A DNA stretch of 64,000 bases, from the NCBI RefSeq assembly GCF_023145115.1, contig NZ_JAGLEJ010000005.1, positions 83,708-147,707 on the forward strand. Reading direction: 5' to 3'. Numbering within the stretch: the first letter of the stretch is position 1; each line of letters opens with the position of its first letter. Below, one piece after another: positions 52,600-64,000 of this stretch. The notes beneath the pieces are model-generated. The model saw only the letters and a program-made list of their open reading frames with translations, searched no databases and had not been told where the DNA came from. The stretch comes from Algiphilus sp. (GTDB lineage: Bacteria > Pseudomonadota > Gammaproteobacteria > Nevskiales > Nevskiaceae). Position numbers and translations under genes: made by a program.

Positions 52600-54938
52600 G
52601 CCGAACCGACGCGCGAACGGGCGAGCCCACTCCCCGCCCGGAGGCGGAGGCCAGTCCTCCGGTCCCGCCGGGCTGGCACGCGATGGCCGATTCGGCCGCG
52701 CGCATCGTCATGCACTGGTTCGGCAACGGCCGGGCGGCGATCCAGTCGGCGACGCATCGCCATCTGCGCCTGCAGAGCATGCCCGCGCTGCGCCGTACAC
52801 CGATGGCGCCGCAGCGCCCGGATGCGCCGCGGACGTGGACGCGCTCGCGCACCGAGCGCGCCTGGGGCTGGGCGCGGCGCCTGCTGATCGTGACGCTGGC
52901 CGGCGCGCAGAGCGCCTGGGCCAGCCTGTTCTTCCTGAATCTCATGCCGCAGCAGGGCGAACGCGGCCTGGAACTGGTCATCGTGATGCTGTTCGCGGCG
53001 CTCTTCTTCTGGGTGTCGATCGGCTTCTGGACTGCGGTGGCCGGGGCCTGGATCTGCCTGACCCGGGTCGACCGCTTTGCGGTCTCGCGGCGGGCACCGG
53101 CCGACCCGGCGCCGATCACGAGCCGCACCGCGGTGGTCATGCCCATCTACAACGAACCGGTCGACCGGGTCTTCGCGGGGCTGCGCGCGACGCTGCGCTC
53201 GATCGACGCCGCCGGCCTTCGGGAGCAGGTGCACTGCTACGTGCTCAGCGACAGCACGGATCCGGACATCCAGCTGGCCGAGGAGCTGGCCTGGGCGGAG
53301 CTGATCCGCGATCTCGGCGCCGAGGGCCGCGTGTTCTACCGCCGGCGGCGTCACCACATTAATCGCAAGACCGGCAACGTCGCCGACTTCTGCCGTCGCT
53401 GGGGGGCGCGCTACGACCACATGATGGTGCTCGATGCCGACAGCGTCATGGACGGGCGCTGTCTCAAGCGCCTGGTCGAGATCATGGATGCCAACCCGCA
53501 GATCGGGATCCTGCAGACCGCGCCCACCCCCGCCGGCCGCAGCAGCCTGTTCGCGCGCGTGCAGCAGTTCGCGTCGCGGCTTTACGCACCGGTGTTCTCG
53601 GCGGGCCTGCACTACTGGCAGCTCGGCGAGGCCCAGTACTGGGGTCACAACGCGCTTATCCGCCTGGAGCCCTTCATCCGCTACTGCGGCCTGCCGAAGA
53701 TCCCGGGCCGCGGGCCGCTGTCCGGCGCCATCCTGTCGCACGACTTCGTCGAGGCGGCGCTGATGCGGCGCGCCGGGTGGCAGGTCTGGATCGCCTACGA
53801 CATGGACGGCAGCTACGAGGAGCCGCCGTCGACCTTCGTCGAGGAGCTGACCCGCGACCGGCGCTGGTGCGAGGGCAATCTCCAGCATCTGCGCCTGTTC
53901 AACACGCCCGGGCTGCACCCGGCGCACCGCGCCGGCTTCCTGGTCGGCGTCATGGCCTATCTCTCGGCGCCGCTCTGGTTCCTCTTCCTGTTCGCGACCA
54001 CCGTGCAGCTGACCATCGAGGCGCATGTGGAACCGGAGTACTTCCCCGATCACCGCGTGCTGTTCCCGGACTGGCCCATCTGGAAACCGGAGCTGGCGCT
54101 GTCGCTGTTCGCGTCGACCATCGCGCTGCTGATCGCGCCGAAGGTGCTGGCCTGGCTGGTGGCGGTCACCCGGGGCGAGGGCGCCCGCGCCTTCGGCGGC
54201 TGGCGCGGGCTGACCGGGTCGCTGGGGCTCGAGATCCTGGTGTCGAGCCTGCTCGCGCCGCTGCGCATGGTCGCCCACAGCACCTTCGTGGTCTCGGTGC
54301 TGCTCGGGATCAAGACCGTGTGGGGCGGTCAGCCGCGCGCGGACGGGGACATCCCCTGGCGTGGCGCACTGCGGATGTTCGCGCTGCCCAGCACGATCGC
54401 CCTGGCCTGGGGCGCCTACCTGTGGAGCCTGGCGCCGGAGTATCTGTGGTGGTCGGTGCCGGTGCTCGGGCCCCTGGTCATCGCGGTGCCGCTGGCGGCG
54501 CTCACCGCGAGCGTCGGCGCCGGCCGGCGCGCGCGCGACTGGGGCTTCTTCGTGACCCCCGAGGAATCGCGACAGCCGGCCGTGCTCGACTGGACCGCCA
54601 GCGAGCTGGCGCGCTTCCGGTCGCGGTCGCTCGCCGCCGGCGTGCGCGCCAGCGATGCAGCGCGCGATCCGCGCATCTGGGCGCTGCACGCCTGCATGAA
54701 CGATGACGGCGGCTACATCGAAGGCGCCGGCCATCCGCTGCTGGGCGAGCGCGAGCGCCGCGCCCTGCACGACGGGCCGGACGCACTCGGTCCTGAGGAA
54801 TGGCGTGCACTGCTCGCCGACAACGAAGCGCTCGCCGGCCTGCACTGGAGCATCCAGATGCAGCCGGCGAGCATCCATCCGGGCTGGCGCGAGCCCGCCG
54901 GCGATCATGACCGTGACCTGATGCCGGCACCGGCCTGA
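52596..54938 (+). CDS. opgH: Glucans biosynthesis glucosyltransferase OpgH
   Basis: A 780-residue inner-membrane family 2 glycosyltransferase that builds and exports the glucan backbone from UDP-glucose. A cytoplasmic N-terminus leads to membrane helices (LLIVTLAGAQSAWASLFFLNL), then the catalytic domain with VVMPIYNEPVDRVFAGL, MVLDADSVMDG (metal-binding Asp residues) and ELTRDRRWCEGNLQHLRLF (the QxxRW-like motif as RRWCEGN). Several C-terminal membrane helices follow. It is somewhat shorter than the E. coli enzyme. The ATGA overlap with opgG indicates coupling. Confidence 0.94.
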   Translation: MSRTDARTGEPTPRPEAEASPPVPPGWHAMADSAARIVMHWFGNGRAAIQSATHRHLRLQSMPALRRTPMAPQRPDAPRTWTRSRTERAWGWARRLLIVTLAGAQSAWASLFFLNLMPQQGERGLELVIVMLFAALFFWVSIGFWTAVAGAWICLTRVDRFAVSRRAPADPAPITSRTAVVMPIYNEPVDRVFAGLRATLRSIDAAGLREQVHCYVLSDSTDPDIQLAEELAWAELIRDLGAEGRVFYRRRRHHINRKTGNVADFCRRWGARYDHMMVLDADSVMDGRCLKRLVEIMDANPQIGILQTAPTPAGRSSLFARVQQFASRLYAPVFSAGLHYWQLGEAQYWGHNALIRLEPFIRYCGLPKIPGRGPLSGAILSHDFVEAALMRRAGWQVWIAYDMDGSYEEPPSTFVEELTRDRRWCEGNLQHLRLFNTPGLHPAHRAGFLVGVMAYLSAPLWFLFLFATTVQLTIEAHVEPEYFPDHRVLFPDWPIWKPELALSLFASTIALLIAPKVLAWLVAVTRGEGARAFGGWRGLTGSLGLEILVSSLLAPLRMVAHSTFVVSVLLGIKTVWGGQPRADGDIPWRGALRMFALPSTIALAWGAYLWSLAPEYLWWSVPVLGPLVIAVPLAALTASVGAGRRARDWGFFVTPEESRQPAVLDWTASELARFRSRSLAAGVRASDAARDPRIWALHACMNDDGGYIEGAGHPLLGERERRALHDGPDALGPEEWRALLADNEALAGLHWSIQMQPASIHPGWREPAGDHDRDLMPAPA

Positions 54939-55039
54939 GCGGCATCGGCTGGCGCGCCCGGCAAGGGGATTGGCACGTTTCGCTAGTGCCGCCCCCCTCG
55001 CCGTGCGACATGATGGGGACCGCTCATCAGGAATCCCAC

Positions 55040-56101
55040 ATGCAGATCGCCACCGATGCCCCGATCCTCGTCACCGGCGCCACCGGTTATGTCGCGGGCT
55101 GGATCGTCAAGGGCCTGCTCGAGGCCGGCGCAACCGTGCACGCGGCGGTGCGCGACCCCGACGCCGTCGCCCGGCGCGCGCACCTGGACGCCATCGCCGC
55201 CGGGAGTCCCGGACGCATTCGCTACTTCCGGGCCGATCTGCTGACGCCGGGGTCGTACGCCGAGGCCATGGCGGGGTGCCGCGTCGTGATCCACACCGCG
55301 TCGCCGTTCACCGTCGACGTCGCCGATGCGCAGCGCGAGCTGATCGAGCCCGCGCAGCTCGGAACCCGCAACGTGCTGGAATCGGCCAACGCCGTGCGGA
55401 GCGTGCAGCGGGTCGTGCTGACCAGCAGCTGCGCGGCCATCTACGGCGACAATGCCGACCTGCGCGACACGCCCGATGGCGTCTTCACCGAAGGCGTCTG
55501 GAACACCAGCTCCTCGCTGGAACACCAGCCCTACTCGTACTCCAAGCTGCTTGCCGAGCGCGAGGCGTGGCGCATCGCCGAAGCCCAGGACCGATGGACG
55601 CTGGTGACCATCAACCCATCGCTGATCGTCGGACCCGGTACCAATCCCGGGGCCACATCGGAAAGCTTCAACATCATCCGGCAGCTGGGCGACGGCACGA
55701 TGAAGAGCGGCGCGCCCGACATCGGGTTCGGCGTGGTCGATGTGCGCGACGTTACCGACGCTCATCTGCGCGCGGCGTTCACCGCCGAGGCACACGGGCG
55801 CTACATCGTCTCCGGACACGATTCGAGCCTGCCCGCGATGGCGACCTGTCTGATGGAGCGTTTCGGCGCCGACCACCCGATCCCGCGTCGCGTGCCGCCC
55901 AAGTGGCTGGTATGGCTGGTCGGCCCGATCCTCAACAAGCACCTGACCCGCAGGATGGTGGCCCGCAACGTCGGCCTGCCGTGGCACGGCGACAACAGCC
56001 GCGGCTGTGCCGAGCTGGGCATGCGCTACCGGCCGCTGTCCGAATCGATGAACGCGATGTTCCAGCAGCTCGTCGACGATGGCCAGTTCCGGCGCACCTG
56101 A
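55040..56101 (+). CDS. NAD-dependent epimerase/dehydratase family (dihydroflavonol reductase-like SDR)
   Basis: A 353-residue extended short-chain dehydrogenase. It opens ILVTGATGYVAGWIVKGLLEAGATVHAAVR, with the GxxGxxG nucleotide loop, then VVIHTASPFTVDV, VVLTSSCAAIYG and YSYSKLLAE, in which Tyr and Lys are catalytic, with the Ser in SSCAA. The pattern matches dihydroflavonol/cinnamyl reductase-like SDRs acting on small ketones with NAD(P). Start is the ATG at 55040, with AGGA eight bases before. An AraC regulator follows after 11 bases, possibly in the same unit. Confidence 0.87.
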   Translation: MQIATDAPILVTGATGYVAGWIVKGLLEAGATVHAAVRDPDAVARRAHLDAIAAGSPGRIRYFRADLLTPGSYAEAMAGCRVVIHTASPFTVDVADAQRELIEPAQLGTRNVLESANAVRSVQRVVLTSSCAAIYGDNADLRDTPDGVFTEGVWNTSSSLEHQPYSYSKLLAEREAWRIAEAQDRWTLVTINPSLIVGPGTNPGATSESFNIIRQLGDGTMKSGAPDIGFGVVDVRDVTDAHLRAAFTAEAHGRYIVSGHDSSLPAMATCLMERFGADHPIPRRVPPKWLVWLVGPILNKHLTRRMVARNVGLPWHGDNSRGCAELGMRYRPLSESMNAMFQQLVDDGQFRRT

Positions 56102-56112
56102 CAGGCACGGGC

Positions 56113-57102
56113 ATGGAGCGCTATGTCGTCGATCCGGGCTGGCGCATCCTGCTGACCGACCTGGGCCTGCAGCCCGGCGATCTGCTGCGCCGCGCCGGAC
56201 TGCCGGAAGACCTGCTCGCGCGCAGCGATGCGGGACTCGCTCCCGCCGACTACTACCGGCTCTGGGAAGTGCTGGCCGCCGAGGTGGGCCCGGGCATGCT
56301 GCCGGCGAGGATGCTGGAAGCGCTGTCGGCAGAGATGTTCAGCCCCCCGCTGTTCGCCGCGCTGTGCAGCCCCGACCTGGCCGTGGCCGCTGCCCGGATG
56401 CGCGACTTCAAGCCGCTGATCGGACCGATGCGGCTGGACGTGCAGCGCACACCGGACGCGCTCTCGATCGGCATCGGCTTCGGGCCGGGACCATCGGTGC
56501 CACCCGGCGCCCTGGTCGCGTTCGAGCTCGGCTTCTTCGTGCAGCTGGCGCGCATCGCGACACGCCATCGCGTCGTGCCGCGCACCGCCACCAGCACCTC
56601 GGATGTGACCGCACTCGGGCCGTTCACCGACTTCCTGGGCGTCCCTCTGCAACCCGGCGAGCGGAACCGGGTGGTATTCGATATCACCGACGCACGGCGC
56701 CCCTTCGTCACGGAGAACGAGCCCATGTGGCGCCAGTTCGAGCCCGGCCTGCGCCAGCGGCTGGCCGACCTCGCAGGCGGCGCCGGAACCACAGAGCGCG
56801 TGCGCGCGGCGCTGCTCGACCTGATCCCGGCGGGCCTCACCGATGCCGAGGACGTGGCGCGCAGGCTCGCCATGAGCAAGCGCACCCTGCAGCGGCGGCT
56901 GCAGCAGGAGGGCACCAGCTACAAGGCCGTGCTCGGCGCGGTGCGGGAGGCGCTGGCGCGGCACTACATCGCGCAGCGGGATCTGCCCTATGCGCAGATC
57001 TCCTTCCTGCTCGGTTACGAGGATCCCAACTCGTTCTTCCGCGCCTTCAGTGCGTGGACCGGCATGACGCCGGAGACGGCGCGCACGCGCGCCGTTCACT
57101 GA
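56113..57102 (+). CDS. AraC family transcriptional regulator
   Basis: A 329-residue regulator with an N-terminal PF12625-like ligand region (LLRRAGLPEDLLARSDAGLAPADYYRLWEVL, LAVAAARMRDFKPLIGPMRLDV). Its C-terminal AraC helix-turn-helix pair reads AEDVARRLAMSKRTLQRRLQQEGTSYKAVL, then YAQISFLLGYEDPNSFFRAFSAWTGMTPETAR. Proteins of this type often control catabolism or lipid genes. It follows the SDR gene by 11 bases and may regulate it. The stop is seven bases from the convergent glmS end. Confidence 0.9.
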   Translation: MERYVVDPGWRILLTDLGLQPGDLLRRAGLPEDLLARSDAGLAPADYYRLWEVLAAEVGPGMLPARMLEALSAEMFSPPLFAALCSPDLAVAAARMRDFKPLIGPMRLDVQRTPDALSIGIGFGPGPSVPPGALVAFELGFFVQLARIATRHRVVPRTATSTSDVTALGPFTDFLGVPLQPGERNRVVFDITDARRPFVTENEPMWRQFEPGLRQRLADLAGGAGTTERVRAALLDLIPAGLTDAEDVARRLAMSKRTLQRRLQQEGTSYKAVLGAVREALARHYIAQRDLPYAQISFLLGYEDPNSFFRAFSAWTGMTPETARTRAVH

Positions 57103-57109
57103 CGCGCGT

Positions 57110-58936
<1,827 letters not shown>

Positions 58937-58996
58937 GCGCGGGCTCCGGAACGGAAGGAAGGGATGGGGATGGTCGCCACCGGGATCATTGCCGAT

Positions 58997-60400
58997 TCAG
59001 CCCGCATCGGGCGCTGCCGTCTTCTTCTTCGGCCGCTTCCAGCCGGCGACCGACTTCTGCTCGCGGGCGCGGGCCAGGGTCAGCGCGTCGTCCGGCGCAT
59101 CGCGGGTGATCACCGACCCGGCCGCGATGGTGGCGTTGCGCCCGACGCGCACCGGCGCCACCAGCGCCGTGTTGCTGCCGATGAAGGCGCCTTCGCCGAT
59201 GTCCGTATGGTGCTTGCTGGCGCCGTCGTAGTTGCAGGTGATGGTGCCGGCGCCGATGTTGACGGCATCGCCGACCGTGGCGTCGCCGACGTAGCTGAGA
59301 TGGTTGGCCTTGGCGCCCGCCCCCAGCCGGCTGTTCTTGATCTCGACGAAGTTGCCGACGCGGCTGCCCGCCTCGCACACCGTGCCGGGACGCAGGCGCG
59401 CGAACGGGCCGATGGCGCAACCGGATCCGACGGTCGCGCCCTCCAGCATGCTGTGGGCGGCGATGCGCGACCCGGCGCCGACATCGCTGTCGCGCAGCAG
59501 GCAGAACGCCTCGACATGCACGCCGTCACCCAGCACGACATCGCCCTCGATGATGACATCGGCATCGATGACCACATCGCGCCCCGCTTCCAGCGAGCCG
59601 CGCAGATCGAAGCGCTCCGGATCGAGCAGCGTGACGCCCCGCGCCAGCAGCGCGGCCGCGCGCCGGCGTTGCAGGGTGCGCTCGGCGCGCGCGAGCTGGG
59701 CGCGGTCGTTGACGCCTTCGACTTCGGTGGGATCGTCCACGTCGATCACCGCCAGCGGCCGACCGTCCGCGGCCGCGAGCGCCACCAGGTCGGTGAGGTA
59801 GTACTCGCCCTTGGCGTTGTCGTTGCCGATGCGGGCGAGCCAGCCGCGCAGTGCGGCGGCAGGCACGCAGAGCAGACCGGTGTTCACCTCGCGTACGGCG
59901 CGCTGCTCGTCATCGGCCTCCTTCTCCTCGACGATGGCCGCCAGGCGCCCGCCGGCATCGCGCAGCAGACGGCCGTAGCCGGTGGGATCAGGGAGCACCG
60001 TGCCGAGCACGGCGCCGTCGGGCGCTGCCGCGGTCGCGAGACGGGACAGGGTGTCGGCGCGCACCAGCGGGACATCGCCGTACATCACCAGCACCAGTGC
60101 GTCGTCGGGAATCGCCGGCATGGCCCGGTCGACGGCGTGCGCGGTTCCGAGCTGGTCGGGCTGATGCGCCCAGTGGACGGTGAGTCCCTCCGGGACCGCA
60201 GCCTGGTCGCGGACCTGCTCGCCGCCGTGGCCGATGACCACATGGCAGCCCGCGGCATCGAGCGCGCGAGCGGTATCGAGCACGTGGTCGATGAGGGGAC
60301 GCGCGCCGACCCGGTGCAGCACCTTGGGCAGGGCGCTGTGCATGCGCGTGCCCTTGCCGGCGGCGAGCACGACGATATGCAGCGGCGAGTCGGTCGTCAT
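58997..60400 (-). CDS. glmU: Bifunctional UDP-GlcNAc pyrophosphorylase / GlcN-1-P N-acetyltransferase
   Basis: GlmU acetylates glucosamine-1-phosphate and then forms UDP-GlcNAc. The 467-residue chain has an N-terminal uridyltransferase domain with IVVLAAGKGTRMHSALPKVLH and VMYGDVPLV. The C-terminal left-handed beta helix shows hexapeptide repeats (GCAIGPFARLRPGTV, GNFVEIKNSRLG) and KANHLSYVGDATVGDAVNIGAGTITCNYDGASKHHT. It lies 61 bases after atpC, and glmS follows, the usual gammaproteobacterial order. Confidence 0.98.
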   Translation of the reverse strand: MTTDSPLHIVVLAAGKGTRMHSALPKVLHRVGARPLIDHVLDTARALDAAGCHVVIGHGGEQVRDQAAVPEGLTVHWAHQPDQLGTAHAVDRAMPAIPDDALVLVMYGDVPLVRADTLSRLATAAAPDGAVLGTVLPDPTGYGRLLRDAGGRLAAIVEEKEADDEQRAVREVNTGLLCVPAAALRGWLARIGNDNAKGEYYLTDLVALAAADGRPLAVIDVDDPTEVEGVNDRAQLARAERTLQRRRAAALLARGVTLLDPERFDLRGSLEAGRDVVIDADVIIEGDVVLGDGVHVEAFCLLRDSDVGAGSRIAAHSMLEGATVGSGCAIGPFARLRPGTVCEAGSRVGNFVEIKNSRLGAGAKANHLSYVGDATVGDAVNIGAGTITCNYDGASKHHTDIGEGAFIGSNTALVAPVRVGRNATIAAGSVITRDAPDDALTLARAREQKSVAGWKRPKKKTAAPDAG

Positions 60401-60461
60401 GACGCGCGAGTGTAGGCCAGTTGGCCGGTTCGTTGCCGGCCGGAGCCGGCGTCACGCACGA

Positions 60462-60884
60462 TCAGCCGTGCGTGCCGCCCTTCATCTTGCGGACGAACTC
60501 GAGGCGCGCATTGGCCTCGACGATCTCGGCCTGGGCCTTGGCGATGTCCGACTCGGTGGCGGCGCCCTGCATGGCTTCCTCGGCCGCGCGCTTGGCTTCG
60601 GCCGCGGCGGCCTCGTCGGCCTGATCACCGCGCATGGCGGTATCGGCCATGACGGTGACCTTGTCGGGCTGCACTTCGAGGATGCCGCCGCCGACGAAGA
60701 AGCTGAGCTTCTGGCCGTCCGCGGTCTCGACGCGCATCTCGCCGGGCTTGAGCGCGGTCAGCAACGGCGCGTGGCGCGGCGCGATGCCGACCTCGCCCAT
60801 CGTGGCCGGCGCCACCACCATGACCGCCTTGCCGGAGTGGATCTCACCCTCGTTGGCGACGATGTCGAGCTGAATCTCTGCCAT
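60462..60884 (-). CDS. atpC: F1Fo ATP synthase subunit epsilon
   Basis: The 140-residue epsilon subunit of the F1 central stalk, coupling rotation and able to inhibit ATP hydrolysis. The N-terminal beta-sandwich shows LDIVANEGEIHSGKAVMVVAPATMGEVGIAPRHAPLLTALKPGEMRV, then FFVGGGILEVQPDKVTVMADTA. The C-terminal helical hairpin contains AKRAAEEAMQGA and VEANARLEFVRKM. It follows atpD by 20 bases. Confidence 0.97.
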   Translation of the reverse strand: MAEIQLDIVANEGEIHSGKAVMVVAPATMGEVGIAPRHAPLLTALKPGEMRVETADGQKLSFFVGGGILEVQPDKVTVMADTAMRGDQADEAAAAEAKRAAEEAMQGAATESDIAKAQAEIVEANARLEFVRKMKGGTHG

Positions 60885-60904
60885 GGGTCAGGGTCCGGGG
60901 CCGA

Positions 60905-62317
<1,413 letters not shown>

Positions 62318-62374
62318 CTTGATTCGTCCTGTTTCAGCTAATGCAATTGGGTGTTCGCGACGAAAGCGGGTGCG

Positions 62375-63247
62375 CTATTCGATCGCAGCGGCGCCGCCGA
62401 CGATCTCGGCGAGCTCCTTGGTGATGTTCGCCTGGCGCGCCTTGTTGTAGGCGAGCTGCAGGTCGTCGATGATCTTGCCGGCGTTGTCCGACGCCGCCTT
62501 CATCGCCACCATGCGCGCGGACTGCTCGCAGGCCGCGTTCTCGACCACCGCCTCGTAGACGATGGACTCGACGTAGCGCTGGATGACCGTGTCCATCAGC
62601 TCGGGCGCGGACGGCTCGTAGAGGTAGTCCCAGCCGAAGCCGGCCTCGGTGGTGGTCTCGCTCTCGGGCGCCTTCGCCGGCAGCAGCTGCACGACCGCGG
62701 GCTGCTGGGTCATGGTGTTCACGAACTCCGAGGACACCAGGTAGACGCGATCGGTCTCGCCGTTCTCGTAGGCCTCGGTGACGGCATTGATCACGCCCAG
62801 CATCTGGCTGACGGTCGGCTTGTCGCCGAGACCGGTGGCCGAGGCCAGCACCGTGCCGCCGATGCGGCGGAAGTAGCTGAGCCCCTTGCCGCCGAGCAGC
62901 GCGAACTGCACCTCGACACCTTCCTCGCGGTGGCGCTTCATCTCGGTGAGCACCCTGCGGAAGATGTTGATGTTGAGGCCGCCGCAGAGGCCGCGGTCGG
63001 TGGTGACCAGCAGATAGGTCACGCGCTTGACCGGACGCTCCGCCATCAGCGGATGCGTGAAGTCCGAGCTGGCAGCCGCCACGCGCTGCATGACCTCCAT
63101 CATCTTCTGCGCGTAAGGCCGAGCCTGTCCCATGCGTTCCTGCGCCTTGCGCATCTTCGACATGGCGACCTTTTCCATCGCACGCGTGATCTTCTGCGTG
63201 TTCTGGACGCTCTTGATCTTGCCGCGGATTTCCTTGGCTGCGGACAC
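62375..63247 (-). CDS. atpG: F1Fo ATP synthase subunit gamma
   Basis: The 290-residue rotating gamma shaft. N-terminal helix AAKEIRGKIKSVQNTQKITRAMEKVAMSKMRKAQ, the middle TTDRGLCGGLNINIF, and the C-terminal signature segment MVAMKAASDNAGKIIDDLQLAYNKARQANITKELAEIVGGAAAIE are all present. Translation starts at a GTG (63247) with GGAGGA seven bases before it. It lies 57 bases before atpD. Confidence 0.98.
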   Translation of the reverse strand: MSAAKEIRGKIKSVQNTQKITRAMEKVAMSKMRKAQERMGQARPYAQKMMEVMQRVAAASSDFTHPLMAERPVKRVTYLLVTTDRGLCGGLNINIFRRVLTEMKRHREEGVEVQFALLGGKGLSYFRRIGGTVLASATGLGDKPTVSQMLGVINAVTEAYENGETDRVYLVSSEFVNTMTQQPAVVQLLPAKAPESETTTEAGFGWDYLYEPSAPELMDTVIQRYVESIVYEAVVENAACEQSARMVAMKAASDNAGKIIDDLQLAYNKARQANITKELAEIVGGAAAIE

Positions 63248-63290
63248 TTAGCGGTCCTCCATCGGAACGGGGAGCAACATCACCGGCGGA

Positions 63291-64000
<710 letters not shown>

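Overview
This is a GC-rich, densely coding chromosomal window. The genes suggest a gammaproteobacterium. The ATP synthase genes are followed by glmU and glmS in the usual gammaproteobacterial order, and the window also holds opgGH, a class Ia nrdAB pair with two ATP-cones, a cyanide-insensitive type cytochrome bd, yaeQ and a YbaY-type lipoprotein. A placement near Nevskiales/Solimonadales-like bacteria is only an inference from the RoxA-like diheme oxygenase and the overall gene mix.

Layout. 1-4.2 kb: a MurF-like ligase, thiC under a TPP riboswitch, and a YbaY-type lipoprotein. 4.3-10.2 kb: cydABDC, for cytochrome bd oxidase and its assembly transporter, with a palindromic repeat between cydA and cydB. 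10.4-15.7 kb: an OPT transporter, an Xre/RES toxin-antitoxin pair whose toxin frame is broken by an in-frame stop, and a membrane VTT domain fused to an FAD disulfide oxidoreductase. 15.8-22.1 kb: an hvf-type copper-binding RiPP cluster (hvfX, the precursor hvfA with six EGKCG units, the maturase hvfB, and hvfC) with an inserted PF10118 gene, a secreted metallo-beta-lactamase-fold gene, and a divergent AraC regulator. 22.1-25.1 kb: an 80-bp perfect-inverted-repeat element, a Tat-exported PhoX phosphatase, an alpha/beta hydrolase and an unknown gene.

25.4-33.5 kb: nrdAB behind tandem NrdR boxes. Immediately downstream lies a complete, clearly AT-richer Ec67-like retron: promoter, msr-msd with a 13-bp a1/a2 repeat, and a reverse transcriptase fused to a TOPRIM domain. 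It is followed by a DUF3883 gene and a membrane-anchored Mrr-type nuclease, so this looks like a small defence island. 33.6-41.6 kb: metabolic and accessory genes (DUF3237, TetR with a divergent MpaB/DUF2236 oxygenase, DUF2855, DUF1295, DedA, GFA, PhyH-type dioxygenase, an outer-membrane barrel and a small acidic protein). 41.8-47.8 kb: a RoxA/RoxB-like diheme c-type cytochrome lipoprotein behind a strong promoter with two palindromic operators, an iron alcohol dehydrogenase and a secreted KatG.

48-57 kb: an EF-hand protein, yaeQ, an aminotransferase, a rhomboid protease, opgGH, and an SDR plus AraC pair. 57-64 kb: glmS, glmU and atpCDGA on the minus strand, with atpA cut by the window end. 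The most notable system is the retron with its neighbours, followed by the hvf RiPP cluster and the broken RES toxin. No tRNA, rRNA or CRISPR array was seen.
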